Shown here piece by piece: positions 7,465 to 15,563 of a stretch of DNA of 34,088 bases (its first letter is position 1; each line of letters starts with the position of its first letter). The notes under the pieces were generated by a model. The model was given only the letters and a program-made list of their open reading frames with translations. It was not told the DNA's origin and made no database searches. The DNA is taken from contig JBFWPT010000044.1 in assembly GCA_050249835.1 (NCBI GenBank), forward strand, positions 1 to 34,088. Direction: 5' to 3'. Source of the DNA: Miltoncostaea sp050249835 (lineage in GTDB: Bacteria > Actinomycetota > Thermoleophilia > Miltoncostaeales > Miltoncostaeaceae). The position numbers were made by a program, and so were the translations under genes.

Positions 7465-8913
7465 TCAGGTGACGTGCACCACCCGGAGGACGTCGGTGGT
7501 GCGCGAGCGGCCGTCGATGCCGGCGAGCACGACGACGATGTCGCCGGCGCGCACGTGGCCCGCCTGCCGGGCCGTGGCGACGGCCTCGCGCACCATCTCC
7601 TCGTTGCCGGCGAAGGCCGTGAGCGGCATCGGGGTGGCGCCCCAGCTCATCGAGAGCTGGCGGCGCACCCGCTCGTCGGGGGTGAATCCGAGGATCGGGG
7701 TGCGCGGCCGGTAGCGGGCGATCGCGCGGACCGTGAAGCCGGAGCGCGTCAGGCAGAGGATCGCGTCGGCCCCGAGCTCCTGGGCGACCCGCCATGCCGC
7801 GTCGGTCATCGTGTCCGTGATGCGCCGGTAGCGGCCGTCGCCGTGGTCGGGGTCGGCGACCCGCAGCCGGGTGACGAGGCGGTTCCACGACTCGGTGTCG
7901 AAGTTGGCGTCGGCGCGGGCGCAGAGGCGGGCCATGGTCGCCACCACGTTCACCGGGTCCTGGCCGGTCGCCGTCTCGCCGGAGAGCATCACGGCGGACG
8001 AGCCGTCGAACACCGCGTTCGCCACGTCGGAGGCCTCCGCCCGGGTGGGCGTCGGCGCGTGGACCATCGACTCCAGCATCTGCGTCGCCGTGATCGCGGG
8101 CCGCCCGTGGGCGATGCACTCGCGGATGATGTGCTTCTGGAGGTGCGGCAGGTCCTCGATGGAGCACTCGATGCCGAGGTCGCCGCGGGCGATCATCACG
8201 GCGCCGGCCGCGTCGAGGATCCCGGCCAGGTTGTCGATGGCGCTGCGCGTCTCGATCTTCGCCACGACGAGCGGCCCGCGGGGGTGGGGCTCGGCGCCGA
8301 GGCGGCGGACGTCGTGGGCGGAGCGGACGAAGGACACCGCGACCATGTCCACGCCCGCCTCGACGAAGGCGTCGAGGATGCGCAGGTCCTCGGGGGTCGG
8401 CGTGTTGACCTGGAGGCGCTCCGACGGGATGTGGACGCCGGGGCGGCCCGTCAGGCGCCCGCCGTGGAGGACCACGGCCTCCAGCGCGTCGGGCCCGACG
8501 TCCGTGACCTCGACGTCGATGCCCCCGTCGCCGAACGCGATGCGGTCGCCCGCCTCGATGCCGTCGAGCAGCTGGTCGTAGCCGACGCCCACGACCTCCG
8601 CCGTCGAGCGCTCGCCGCCCGGGACGAGCCGCAGGCGGTGGCCGTCGGGGAGCACGACCCCGTCCCGCCCGAATGACGCGGCGCGGACCTTGGGGCCCGG
8701 GAGGTCGACGAGCGTGCCGATGGGCCGGCCGAGGTCGGCGGCCAGGGCGCGGACGCGCGCGTGGGTGGCGAGCGCCTCCTCCAGCGTCCCGTGCGACAGG
8801 TTGAGCCGCACGGCGTCCATGCCCGCCTCCATCATGGCCCGCAGGGTCGCCTCGGAGTCCGAGGCGGGGCCGATGGTGGCGAGGATCTTGGTTCTGCGCG
8901 GGGGCTCGGGCAT
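7465..8913 (-). CDS. pyk: Pyruvate kinase
   Basis: This 482-residue enzyme converts phosphoenolpyruvate and ADP to pyruvate and ATP, the last step of glycolysis. The N-terminal RRTKILATIGPAS, the NLSHG motif (residues 38-42), the catalytic-lysine stretch VVAKIETRSAIDNL, the metal site GDLGIE and ITATQMLESM followed by TRAEASDVANAV are all present. The length is standard, including the C-terminal regulatory domain. The start is ATG 8913, with TATGAT nine bases upstream and no ribosome site, so a leaderless or nearly leaderless mRNA is expected. It is divergent from aarF. Confidence 0.96.
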   Translation of the reverse strand: MPEPPRRTKILATIGPASDSEATLRAMMEAGMDAVRLNLSHGTLEEALATHARVRALAADLGRPIGTLVDLPGPKVRAASFGRDGVVLPDGHRLRLVPGGERSTAEVVGVGYDQLLDGIEAGDRIAFGDGGIDVEVTDVGPDALEAVVLHGGRLTGRPGVHIPSERLQVNTPTPEDLRILDAFVEAGVDMVAVSFVRSAHDVRRLGAEPHPRGPLVVAKIETRSAIDNLAGILDAAGAVMIARGDLGIECSIEDLPHLQKHIIRECIAHGRPAITATQMLESMVHAPTPTRAEASDVANAVFDGSSAVMLSGETATGQDPVNVVATMARLCARADANFDTESWNRLVTRLRVADPDHGDGRYRRITDTMTDAAWRVAQELGADAILCLTRSGFTVRAIARYRPRTPILGFTPDERVRRQLSMSWGATPMPLTAFAGNEEMVREAVATARQAGHVRAGDIVVVLAGIDGRSRTTDVLRVVHVT

Positions 8914-8928
8914 GCGGGGGCGATCATA
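8914..8928 (-). promoter_or_regulatory. Leaderless promoter of pyk
   Basis: On the minus strand TATGAT (8928-8923) is followed by nine bases and ATG 8913. The -10 is close to consensus. No -35 is recognisable in the GC-rich upstream sequence. Confidence 0.6.
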
Positions 8929-9008
8929 GGCGCCCCGCGCGGGCCCGGGCCGGGCCCCGTGGTAGAAAGGCTGCCCGTCCCCCCACCGCCGCAGCGCGAG
9001 GTCACGAG

Positions 9009-10988
9009 ATGCACGTGCTCGTCGGGCTCATCCTGCTCGTGCTGTTCGTCGTGGCCGTCGGCAAGCTCTGCGGCCGGCTGCTCGGCGTGCGCCTCGGCCC
9101 GCTGCGCGGGGCGATCGTGGGATTCATCGGCTGGGTGGCCGGCGCCGCGGCGACGGTGGTGATCCTGGGCGACGCCGACTCGGACGGGGTGACGGTCGAG
9201 ATCGAGGGGTTCCGGGAGACCCTCCTGTCGGCCGCGCTCATCCTGTTCTTCGGCGCCCTGGCCGCGATGCCGGTGGCGATCACGCTCGACCTCCTCACCC
9301 GGCGCGATCCGGGCCACGGCCGGAGGCGGCACGGCGGCGCGCGCGGGCTCATGCACCCGGGCCGGGCCGTCGGCGAGGCCCTCGCGCCGTACGGGCGGCT
9401 GCGGGAGGTGGCGGGGCACGCCCGCCGCCACAACCTCCTGCACCTGCGATACGCCTCACGGGCGGCCCTCGAGTCGCCGGACCTCTCGCGCCGGGTGCGC
9501 GACGTGCTGGAGGACTCGGGCGGGATGCTGGTCAAGTTCGGCCAGGTCGCCTCCACCCGCACCGACATCCTCCCCCCGGCCCTCACCACCGAGCTCGCCA
9601 CGCTCCGCGCCGACGTGCGGCCGGTGCCGGCCGAGGGGATCCGGGCGGTGCTGGAGGAGGAGCTCGGCGAGCCGGTGGAGCAGGCGTTCGCGACCTTCGA
9701 GTGGGAGCCGCTGGCCGCCGCGTCCATCGGCCAGACTCACCGCGCGACCCTGTTCGACGGGACCCGGGTGGTCGTGAAGGTGCAGCGCCCCGGCATCGCC
9801 GAGGTCGTGGCCCGCGACGCGGCCGTGCTGCGACTGGCCTCCCGCCAGCTCGAGCGGCGGGTGGACGCGGCGCGCACCATCCACCTGGCGGCCCTGTCCG
9901 AGGAGCTGATCGCCGGCGTCCGCGAGGAGCTGGACTACGGCCACGAGGCCCAGGTCGGCACGCGCCTGCGCGCCGCCCGCGCCGGCGACGAGGGGATCGC
10001 CGTCCCCGCCGTCCACCGCACCCTCTCCACCGGGCGGGTGCTGGTGATGGAGGAGGTCGTCGGCGCCTCCATCGCCGACCAGGCGGCGGTCGACGCGGCC
10101 CCGGTCCCCCGCCCCGAGATCGCCCGCCGCGTCCTCGCCTCGTTCCTCGGGCAGATCCTCGACGACGGGACGTACCACGCCGACCCGCACCCCGGGAACC
10201 TGATGATCGACGCGGAGGGGACGGTCTGGCTGCTGGACTTCGGCGCCGTCGGGCGCCTGGACGGCCGGGCCCTGCAGGGCCTCCGCGGCATCGCCCTCGG
10301 CGTGTCCCTGCGCGACGCCTCCGTGCTGGCCCGCGCGGCCCGCGACCTGGCCGCCGACAGCGGCACCGCCGACCTGCGCGCCCTCGAGGCGGACATGACG
10401 ACCCAGCTCGCGCAGCTCGCCGAGGCGGGCGGCATCGACCCGCGCTTCATCGGGCAGGTGCTCACCGTGATGCAGCGACACGGTCTGCGGCCGCCACGGT
10501 CGATGACGATCCTCGCCCGGGCGCTCGTCACCCTGGAGGGCACCCTCCGCGGCGTCGCGCCCACCTTCAGCCTCCAGAGGGCGAGCCGCGAGGTGGTGCT
10601 GGCCGGCCACCAGGACGCGTTCGGCACCCCCGAGGACCTGATGAAGCAGGAGCTGGTGCGGATGATGCCGTCGCTCCGCACCCTGCCCGAGCACGCGGAG
10701 ACGCTCGCCGACCAGCTCCGGTCCGGGAACCTCACGGTGCGCACCGAGCGCTACGCCGGCGGGGACCGCGACGTCGTCGACGGCTGGGTCGACCGCATCG
10801 CCCTCGCGATCGTCGGCGGCTGCGGCGCCCTCGCGTCCGGCCTCCTGTTCCTCGCCGCGGTCAACACGGACGGCGACCTGCGCACGGTCCTGCTCGTCCT
10901 CGCCTTCGGGGGCCTGACCGCCGCGAACGTCCTGCTCATGCGCGTCGCCGCCCGTGCCCTGCGCCGGCAGGCCGGGCGGATCGGCTGA
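9009..10988 (+). CDS. AarF/UbiB (ABC1/ADCK) family atypical kinase, membrane-bound
   Basis: This 659-residue protein has three N-terminal hydrophobic helices (about 2-18, 33-53, 72-95), a UbiB-type kinase-like domain and two C-terminal helices (about 595-645). The family motifs are in order: KFGQ (176-179), the Ala-rich loop AAASIGQTH (236-244), VVVKVQRPG with Lys257, an EExxY-like REELDY near 306-311, HADPHPGN (390-397) and LLDFG (408-412). UbiB proteins support quinone or other lipid synthesis through an ATPase-like activity, but the substrate here is unknown. The C-terminal helix pair fits the usual family anchor, while three N-terminal helices are more than usual. ATG 9009 has GAGG seven bases upstream. 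The LigD polymerase gene follows after two bases. Confidence 0.93.
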   Translation: MHVLVGLILLVLFVVAVGKLCGRLLGVRLGPLRGAIVGFIGWVAGAAATVVILGDADSDGVTVEIEGFRETLLSAALILFFGALAAMPVAITLDLLTRRDPGHGRRRHGGARGLMHPGRAVGEALAPYGRLREVAGHARRHNLLHLRYASRAALESPDLSRRVRDVLEDSGGMLVKFGQVASTRTDILPPALTTELATLRADVRPVPAEGIRAVLEEELGEPVEQAFATFEWEPLAAASIGQTHRATLFDGTRVVVKVQRPGIAEVVARDAAVLRLASRQLERRVDAARTIHLAALSEELIAGVREELDYGHEAQVGTRLRAARAGDEGIAVPAVHRTLSTGRVLVMEEVVGASIADQAAVDAAPVPRPEIARRVLASFLGQILDDGTYHADPHPGNLMIDAEGTVWLLDFGAVGRLDGRALQGLRGIALGVSLRDASVLARAARDLAADSGTADLRALEADMTTQLAQLAEAGGIDPRFIGQVLTVMQRHGLRPPRSMTILARALVTLEGTLRGVAPTFSLQRASREVVLAGHQDAFGTPEDLMKQELVRMMPSLRTLPEHAETLADQLRSGNLTVRTERYAGGDRDVVDGWVDRIALAIVGGCGALASGLLFLAAVNTDGDLRTVLLVLAFGGLTAANVLLMRVAARALRRQAGRIG

Positions 10989-10990
10989 CC

Positions 10991-12010
10991 GTGCCCCCGA
11001 AGCCCCCGCCCCTGGAGCTCGACGCCGGCGGCCGCGCCGTCGCCATCAGCAGCCCGGACAAGGTGATGTTCCCCGAGCACGGGGAGACCAAGGCCGACCT
11101 CGCCCGCTACTACCTCGCCGTCGCCGAGCCGCTGATGCGCACGGTGCGCGACCGGCCCACGCTGCTGCAGCGCTTCCCCGACGGCGCCACCGGGCCGTCG
11201 TTCTTCCAGAAGCGCATCCCGAAGACCGCGCCGGACTGGCTGGAGACCACCACGGTCTCGACGCCCAACGGCACCACATCACGGGCGATCGTGATGCACG
11301 ACATCGCCCACGTCCTGTGGGCCGCCAACCAGGGCTGCCTCGGGTTCCACCCCTGGCCGTACCGCGCCCCCACCCCGGACGAGACGGACGAGCTGCGCCT
11401 GGACCTGGACCCCTCCCCCGGCGTCACCTTCTCGATGGTTCAGGAGGCCGCCGCGGAGGTGCGCGCGTTCCTCGGCGAGCTCGGCATCACCGCCTTCCCC
11501 AAGACCACCGGCAACCGCGGGCTGCACCTCTATGTGCGGGTGGAGCCGGGCTGGGACTCGTTCGCCGTCCGCCAGGCCGCCGTGTCGGTGGCGCGGGAGA
11601 TGGAGCGGCGCCGCCCGGACCTCATCACGGGGGCCTGGTGGAAGGAGGAGCGCGGCGAGCGCGTGTTCGTGGACTTCAACCAGAACGCGCCCCACAAGAC
11701 CGTGTTCGGGGCGTGGTGCGTGCGGGCGCGGCCGGGCGGCCAGGTGTCCACGCCGTTCCTCTGGGACGAGCTGAAGGGGATCGTCCCCGACGAGCTCACC
11801 ATCCGCAGCGTCCCCGGCCGGGTCGCCGCCGGCGGGGATCCCTGGGCCGCGATCGACGACGCGCCGCACTCGATCGAGCCGCTCGTCGAGCGGTACCGGG
11901 CCGACCTGGCGGCGGGCATCCCGGACAACCCGTGGCCGCCGGTCTACCCGAAGATGCCGGACGAGGCGCCCCGGGTCGCCCCGAGCCGCGCCCGCAAGCC
12001 CGCGGACTGA
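10991..12010 (+). CDS. ligD: LigD-type polymerase/primase domain protein (NHEJ), copy 1
   Basis: This 339-residue protein is a stand-alone LigD polymerase domain of the archaeo-eukaryotic primase fold. In the family this domain adds ribo- or deoxynucleotides at double-strand break ends during non-homologous end joining. The metal site is visible as Asp138 and Asp140 (LRLDLDPSPG) with a third Asp228 (VFVDFNQN). The nucleotide-binding TTGNRGLHLYV has His179. Neither ligase nor phosphoesterase domain is attached. The start is GTG 10991, two bases after the aarF stop. The stop TGA overlaps the Nudix ATG by one base. No Ku or DNA ligase gene is in the window. Confidence 0.92.
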   Translation: MPPKPPPLELDAGGRAVAISSPDKVMFPEHGETKADLARYYLAVAEPLMRTVRDRPTLLQRFPDGATGPSFFQKRIPKTAPDWLETTTVSTPNGTTSRAIVMHDIAHVLWAANQGCLGFHPWPYRAPTPDETDELRLDLDPSPGVTFSMVQEAAAEVRAFLGELGITAFPKTTGNRGLHLYVRVEPGWDSFAVRQAAVSVAREMERRRPDLITGAWWKEERGERVFVDFNQNAPHKTVFGAWCVRARPGGQVSTPFLWDELKGIVPDELTIRSVPGRVAAGGDPWAAIDDAPHSIEPLVERYRADLAAGIPDNPWPPVYPKMPDEAPRVAPSRARKPAD

Positions 12011-12471
12011 TGCCCCCGGCGAGCGCGGGCCTGCTGCTCTACCGCCGGCGAGACGGCGGCGTGGAGGTGCTGATCGGCCACATGGGCGGCCCCTTCTGGG
12101 CGCGGAAGGACGCGGGCGCCTGGTCGATCCCGAAGGGGCTCGCCGAGCCGGGTGAGGAGCCCGAGCGGGTGGCCGAGCGCGAGTTCGCCGAGGAGATGGG
12201 CTCCCCGCCGCCGCCCGGGCCCGGCCTCGCGCTGGGCGAGTTCGTCCAGTCGGGGGGCAAGCGCGTCACCGTGTTCGCCCGCGAGGGCGACCTCGAGGCC
12301 GCCGCGGCCCGCAGCAACACCTTCACGATGGAGTGGCCGCGGGGCTCCGGACGCACCGCCGAGTTCCCCGAGATCGACCGCGCCGCCTGGGTCACCCCGG
12401 AGCGTGCGCGGGAGCTGCTGGTGCGCGGGCAGGTGCCCGCCGTCGACGCGCTGCTGGAGGCCCTGGGCTAG
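12010..12471 (+). CDS. Nudix hydrolase
   Basis: This 153-residue pyrophosphohydrolase has a full Nudix box at residues 43-64: Gly43, Glu49, Arg57-Glu58, Glu61-Glu62 and Gly64, in GX5EX7REXXEEXG spacing. Its start SAGLLLYRRRDGGVEVLIGH resembles the small NTP or diadenosine polyphosphate hydrolases sometimes found next to, or fused with, DNA repair genes. The ATG overlaps the LigD stop (TGATG), so it is co-translated with the polymerase. Cleaning of damaged nucleotides for that polymerase is a reasonable inference, not shown. Its TAG shares a CTAG with the stop of the opposing SDR gene. Confidence 0.92.
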   Translation: MPPASAGLLLYRRRDGGVEVLIGHMGGPFWARKDAGAWSIPKGLAEPGEEPERVAEREFAEEMGSPPPPGPGLALGEFVQSGGKRVTVFAREGDLEAAAARSNTFTMEWPRGSGRTAEFPEIDRAAWVTPERARELLVRGQVPAVDALLEALG

Positions 12472-13382
12472 CGATATCCCGTGACGTCGGCCGGGAGGCC
12501 GGCGTCCATCACCTCGACCAGGTAGCGCCAGCAGTCCGGGCGGGAGCCGTCGAGGTCGGTGAAGCCGTACTCGATCGCCAGCCCGCCGCTCGACAGGCTC
12601 TGGCCGTTCCACCGCGCGAGGTCGGGGTCGGCGGCGAGGGCGGCGACGGCGCGGCCGGTGAACCGGGGCGTCTCGGAGATCGCGAAGTGCGGCTGCGCGC
12701 CGAGGGCGTCGCGCCACGTCTCCTCGGTGACCCCGAAGTGGTCGAGCATCATCTCCGAGCGCATCCAGCCGGGGGTGAGGGCGACGGCGGTGCCGCCGTG
12801 GGGCGCGAGGTCCCTCGACTGCGCGAACGCGAGCCGGATGACGGCCGCCTTCGCCAGGTCGTAGAAGGCCGACAGCCGGTAGTTCGCCGCGTTGTACTCG
12901 GCGGTGCCGTCGGTCATCTCGACCACGAGGCCGCCGGGCCGCCGGATGAGCAGCGGCAGCGCGTGATGGCTGGTGATGAGGTGGGTGTCGACCGCGAGGC
13001 GCAGCATGCGGAGCCCCTTCTCCAGGTCGTGCTCCCACAGCGGCTGGTGCCACCCGACCAGGGTCTCGCCGCCCCAGACGTCGTTGACGAGGACGTCCAG
13101 CCGCCCCTCGTCCTGGTCGATCCGCGCCACGAGCGCCGCGACCTCGTCCGGCACGAGGTGGTCGACGCGCACCGGCACGCCGCGGCCGCCGGCCGCGTCG
13201 ACCAGCGCCGCGGTCTCCTCGATCGTCTCGGGCCGGTCGTAGTCGCCGCGGCGCCCCCCGCCGGAGCGGCCCGTGCAGTAGACCGTGGCCCCCGCAGCGC
13301 CGAGCTCCACCGCGATGCCGCGGCCCGCGCCGCGGGTCGCCCCGGCGACGAGCGCCACCCTCCCCTCCAGCGGACCGACCAT
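12468..13382 (-). CDS. Short-chain dehydrogenase/reductase (SDR)
   Basis: This 304-residue NAD(P)-dependent oxidoreductase has the classical SDR glycine motif (GATRGAGRG, residues 14-22) and the catalytic YDLAK (Tyr174 and Lys178). NDVWGG at 100-105 replaces the usual NNAG, which is reminiscent of the DHRS1-like branch. The C-terminus is longer than a minimal 250-residue SDR. An Arg-rich loop after strand 2 (TGRSGGGRRGDYDR) suggests NADP(H). The substrate is unknown. ATG 13382 follows a TAGCGT box by six bases, so it is probably leaderless. Convergent with the Nudix gene through a shared CTAG. Confidence 0.9.
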   Translation of the reverse strand: MVGPLEGRVALVAGATRGAGRGIAVELGAAGATVYCTGRSGGGRRGDYDRPETIEETAALVDAAGGRGVPVRVDHLVPDEVAALVARIDQDEGRLDVLVNDVWGGETLVGWHQPLWEHDLEKGLRMLRLAVDTHLITSHHALPLLIRRPGGLVVEMTDGTAEYNAANYRLSAFYDLAKAAVIRLAFAQSRDLAPHGGTAVALTPGWMRSEMMLDHFGVTEETWRDALGAQPHFAISETPRFTGRAVAALAADPDLARWNGQSLSSGGLAIEYGFTDLDGSRPDCWRYLVEVMDAGLPADVTGYR

Positions 13383-13394
13383 GGGTGCACGCTA
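13383..13394 (-). promoter_or_regulatory. Leaderless promoter of the SDR gene
   Basis: On the minus strand TAGCGT (13394-13389) ends six bases before ATG 13382. The TAG of this box is also the stop codon of a relic sigma-factor C-terminus (see the repeat entry), so a stop codon appears to have been reused as a -10 element. Confidence 0.55.
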
Positions 13395-13423
13395 CCCGAG
13401 CGCCGCGCGGCGGCGTTCCAGGA
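13393..13423 (-). repeat. 31-bp direct repeat, copy 1: relic of a sigma-factor 3' end
   Basis: This stretch matches 13921-13951 at 30 of 31 positions (the difference is at 13407 versus 13935). On the minus strand it reads LERRRAALG then stop, the same C-terminal peptide as the ECF42 sigma gene. The similarity stops sharply on both sides. Here it lies in an intergenic region, preceded in frame by DRAV, and it ends in the SDR promoter. Confidence 0.8.
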
Positions 13424-13600
13424 CGGCGCGATCGCCCCGGTGGCGTCATGTCGCGAGACGGCCTCCGACGCTTCAGGATCACGGACGCGACATCAACCCG
13501 AGGAAGGGATCGCCACATGCCGACGCGCGCGCTTCGCTACGCATGGGTCACGGTCGGCGGCGGGCGCGGACGGACCAGACACGAAACTCCGCGAGGGGCG

Positions 13601-13831
13601 ATGGACCAGCCGAGGCTGCTCCTCCTGCAGCAGGCCGAAGCCGGCTTCGCGATCACCCGCTGGACAGCGGATGGAGAGTTCGCCGGAGACACCTGGCATC
13701 CGTCCGTCGCAGATGCTGAGGACACTGCAGCGTGGGAATACGGAGATGGGCTGGAGCCGTGGACGGCGGTGCCCGAGCCACTCTCAACGTCGGAGGACGT
13801 CGTAGATCGCCTCCTGGGTGGAGAGGGCTGA
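13601..13831 (+). CDS. Small hypothetical protein
   Basis: This 76-residue protein is acidic and Trp-rich, with five Trp and no hydrophobic helix. I do not recognise a family. The start is ATG 13601, because GAGG lies four bases upstream and the sequence from there looks protein-like (PRLLLLQQAEAGFAITRWTADGEF). The frame is open further upstream, but that part reads like GC-rich noise. By my count the G+C over 13561-13860 is about 68 percent, lower than the flanking genes. The gene sits between two copies of a 31-bp repeat, which suggests acquisition or loss as a unit. The stretch 13424-13600 holds nothing I can support. Confidence 0.5.
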   Translation: MDQPRLLLLQQAEAGFAITRWTADGEFAGDTWHPSVADAEDTAAWEYGDGLEPWTAVPEPLSTSEDVVDRLLGGEG

Positions 13832-13850
13832 AGCCCCGCCTCCTTCTTCC
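13821..13850 (+). terminator. Possible terminator after the small gene
   Basis: GGGCT (13825-13829) and AGCCC pair around the TGA stop of the small gene, with outer GGAG and CCTCC bases extending the stem. A pyrimidine run with five T (TCCTTCTTCC) follows. The inner loop is very tight, so this is a weak call. Confidence 0.35.
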
Positions 13851-13919
13851 GACCCTGGTCGAAGCGCGGGTTCCGCTCGGGACCTCCATGACGGGGCCTC
13901 CGGGTTGGCGGCGTGTTCG

Positions 13920-15098
13920 TTACCCGAGCGCCGCCCGGCGGCGTTCCAGGAAGCGCCGCTCGGGTTCGTCGCGCACCAGCTCCAGAGCGCGGTCGTACGC
14001 GCGGGCGGCCTCGTCGTCGCGGCCGAGCCGCCGCAGCAGCTCCGCGCGGGTCGCGTGGAGGTAGTGGTAGCCGTCGAGCGGCAGGCCGTCGGCGATCGCG
14101 AGGCCCGCGGCGGGGTCCCCCGCCTCCGCCACCGCGACGGCGCGGTTGAGCTCCACCACGGCCGATCCCGTGAGCCGTGAGAGCTCGCCGTAGAGCGCGG
14201 CGACCTGCTCCCAGTCGCTGTCGCCCTCGGCGTGCAGTGAGGCGATGGCGGCCTGCACCAGGTAGGGCCCGCGCCCGCGCAGGGCCAGGGCGCGGTCGAG
14301 CGCCGCCTGCCCCTCGGCGATCTCCGCGGCGTCCCAGAGCGCGCGGTCCTGGTCCGCCAGCAGCACCAGCTCGCCGTCGCGCAGGCGCGCCGCGCTGCGC
14401 GCGTCGTGCAGGAGCATCAGGGCCAGCAGGCCGTGCACCTCCGGCTCGTCGGGCATGAGCCCCGCCAGGTCGCGGCCCAGCCGGATCGCCTCGGCCGCCA
14501 GGTCGCCGCGGCCGGAGTAGCCCTCGTTGAAGATCAGGTAGACGACGGCGAGGACCGCCGCGAGGCGGTCCGGGAGCAGGTGGTCGTCGGGCACCCGGAA
14601 GGGGATGCCGGCGGTGCGGATCTTGCGCGTGGCGCGCACGAGCCGCTGGGCCATGGTCGCCTCGGGCACCAGGAAGGCCCGGGCGATCTCGGCCGTCGTG
14701 AGCCCGCCGAGGGTGCGCAGCGTCAGGGCCACCTGGGCCTCCACCGCCAGCGCGGGGTGGCAGCAGGTGAACACGAGCTCCAGCCGCTCGTCGGGGAAGG
14801 TCGCGCCGTCGGGGTCCACCTCGTCCTCCACCGCCTCCGGCACGTCCAGCAGGCGGGTCTTCTCGGCCAGCACGCGGGCGCGCCGGATGCGGTCGATCGC
14901 CCGGTTGCGTGCCGTCGCCACGAGCCAGTCGGCGGGACGGTCCGGCACGCCGGTGCGCGGCCAGCGCTCCGCGGCGATGGCGAAGGCCTCCTGCGCGGCC
15001 TCCTCGGCGAGGTCGAAGTCGCCGAGCAGGCCGATCAGGGCGGCCAGCACGCGCCCCCAGTGGTCGCGGAAGGCGCGCTCGAGTGGCGCCTCGCTCAC
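13920..15098 (-). CDS. ECF sigma factor, ECF42 group (C-terminal TPR-like extension)
   Basis: This 392-residue alternative sigma factor has region 2 at about residues 10-80 (DFDLAEEAAQEAFAIAAERWP, then DWLVATARNRAIDRIRR), region 4 at about 105-165 (LTTAEIARAFLVPEATMAQRLVRATRKI) and a 220-residue helical extension with YLIFNEGYSGRGDL and LLALMLLHDARSAAR, the signature of ECF42. In that group the extension, not an anti-sigma factor, is thought to be needed for activity. The GTG start (15098-15096) overlaps the stop of the DGPF gene in a GTGA, the conserved ECF42 gene pair. A matching ECF42-like promoter lies upstream of the pair. The stop is TAA within the 31-bp repeat. Confidence 0.93.
   Translation of the reverse strand: MSEAPLERAFRDHWGRVLAALIGLLGDFDLAEEAAQEAFAIAAERWPRTGVPDRPADWLVATARNRAIDRIRRARVLAEKTRLLDVPEAVEDEVDPDGATFPDERLELVFTCCHPALAVEAQVALTLRTLGGLTTAEIARAFLVPEATMAQRLVRATRKIRTAGIPFRVPDDHLLPDRLAAVLAVVYLIFNEGYSGRGDLAAEAIRLGRDLAGLMPDEPEVHGLLALMLLHDARSAARLRDGELVLLADQDRALWDAAEIAEGQAALDRALALRGRGPYLVQAAIASLHAEGDSDWEQVAALYGELSRLTGSAVVELNRAVAVAEAGDPAAGLAIADGLPLDGYHYLHATRAELLRRLGRDDEAARAYDRALELVRDEPERRFLERRRAALG
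13921..13951 (-). repeat. 31-bp direct repeat, copy 2: sigma-factor 3' end
   Basis: This is the second copy of the repeat at 13393-13423, with one mismatch and 528 bp between copies. Here it encodes the genuine last residues LERRRAALG of the ECF42 sigma factor plus part of its stop codon. Confidence 0.8.
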
Positions 15099-15451
15099 CA
15101 CTCCACGAGCGGGCGGATCTCGACGCCCCCGCCCATGTAGGCGGCCGGGATCCGCGCCGCGACGGCGATCGCCGCGTCCAGGTCGTCCGCCTCCAGGAAG
15201 AGGTAGCCGCCGAGGGCGTCCTTCGTCTCGGCGAACGGGCCGTCGGTGGTGAGCGTGCGGCCGTCGGCGACGCGCACGGTGGTCGCGGCGTCGGGCGGCT
15301 GCATGTACTGGCCGGGGGTCACGCCGGGGGTCGCGTTGAGGGCCTGGTAGGCCGCGGACACGGACTCCTGCTGCTCCCGGCTCAGGGCGTCCCACGCGTC
15401 CTGGCCGGGCACCGGGGTCTCGCCGTGGTGGATCAGCAGCATGTACTTCAT
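15095..15451 (-). CDS. YCII-related (DGPF domain) protein, ECF42 partner
   Basis: This 118-residue protein has the DGPF motif in RTLTTDGPFAETKDALGGYLFLEADDLDAAI, the defining feature of the YCII/DGPF family that is linked with ECF42 sigma genes. It starts MKYMLLIHHGE, as is standard for the family. The ATG at 15451 has a strong GAGGAGG five bases upstream. The stop overlaps the sigma-factor start. Family members are common ECF42 targets with no proven reaction. A role in sensing or in handling a small toxic molecule is inference. It should be the first gene of an autoregulated two-gene operon. Confidence 0.93.
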   Translation of the reverse strand: MKYMLLIHHGETPVPGQDAWDALSREQQESVSAAYQALNATPGVTPGQYMQPPDAATTVRVADGRTLTTDGPFAETKDALGGYLFLEADDLDAAIAVAARIPAAYMGGGVEIRPLVEW

Positions 15452-15485
15452 GACGTCCTCCTCGTTCCGGGTGGTCGCCCCCTGA

Positions 15486-15512
15486 GACGAACGGGATCGT
15501 CGTGGATCGACA
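15486..15512 (-). promoter_or_regulatory. Putative ECF42-dependent promoter
   Basis: On the minus strand TGTCGA (15512-15507) is followed by exactly 17 bases and CGTC (15489-15486). This resembles the bipartite motif I recall for ECF42 sigma factors (TGTCGA at -35 with a CGA/CGTC-like -10). Transcription would start near 15478, about 27 bases before the DGPF start codon, leaving room for its Shine-Dalgarno sequence. Confidence 0.55.
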
Positions 15513-15549
15513 CCCCTCGCGGAAATTCGTCTGCCGACCGGCGCATGAG

Positions 15550-15563
15550 CGAACATGTGTTCG
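15550..15563 (+). promoter_or_regulatory. LexA (SOS) box at the dinB start
   Basis: CGAACATGTGTTCG is a perfect palindrome with CGAAC and GTTCG arms, the consensus of the actinobacterial and Bacillus-type LexA box. It ends directly at ATG 15564, so bound LexA would cover the -10 region and transcription start of dinB. Confidence 0.85.

Noticed and set aside
10991..12471. A complete NHEJ operon with Ku
   Set aside because: Only a polymerase domain and a Nudix gene are present. No Ku or ATP-dependent ligase motif (KxDG) is found nearby.
15555..15563. ATG 15555 as dinB start
   Set aside because: It lies inside the LexA palindrome. The next in-frame ATG follows the box directly and gives a family-like N-terminus.
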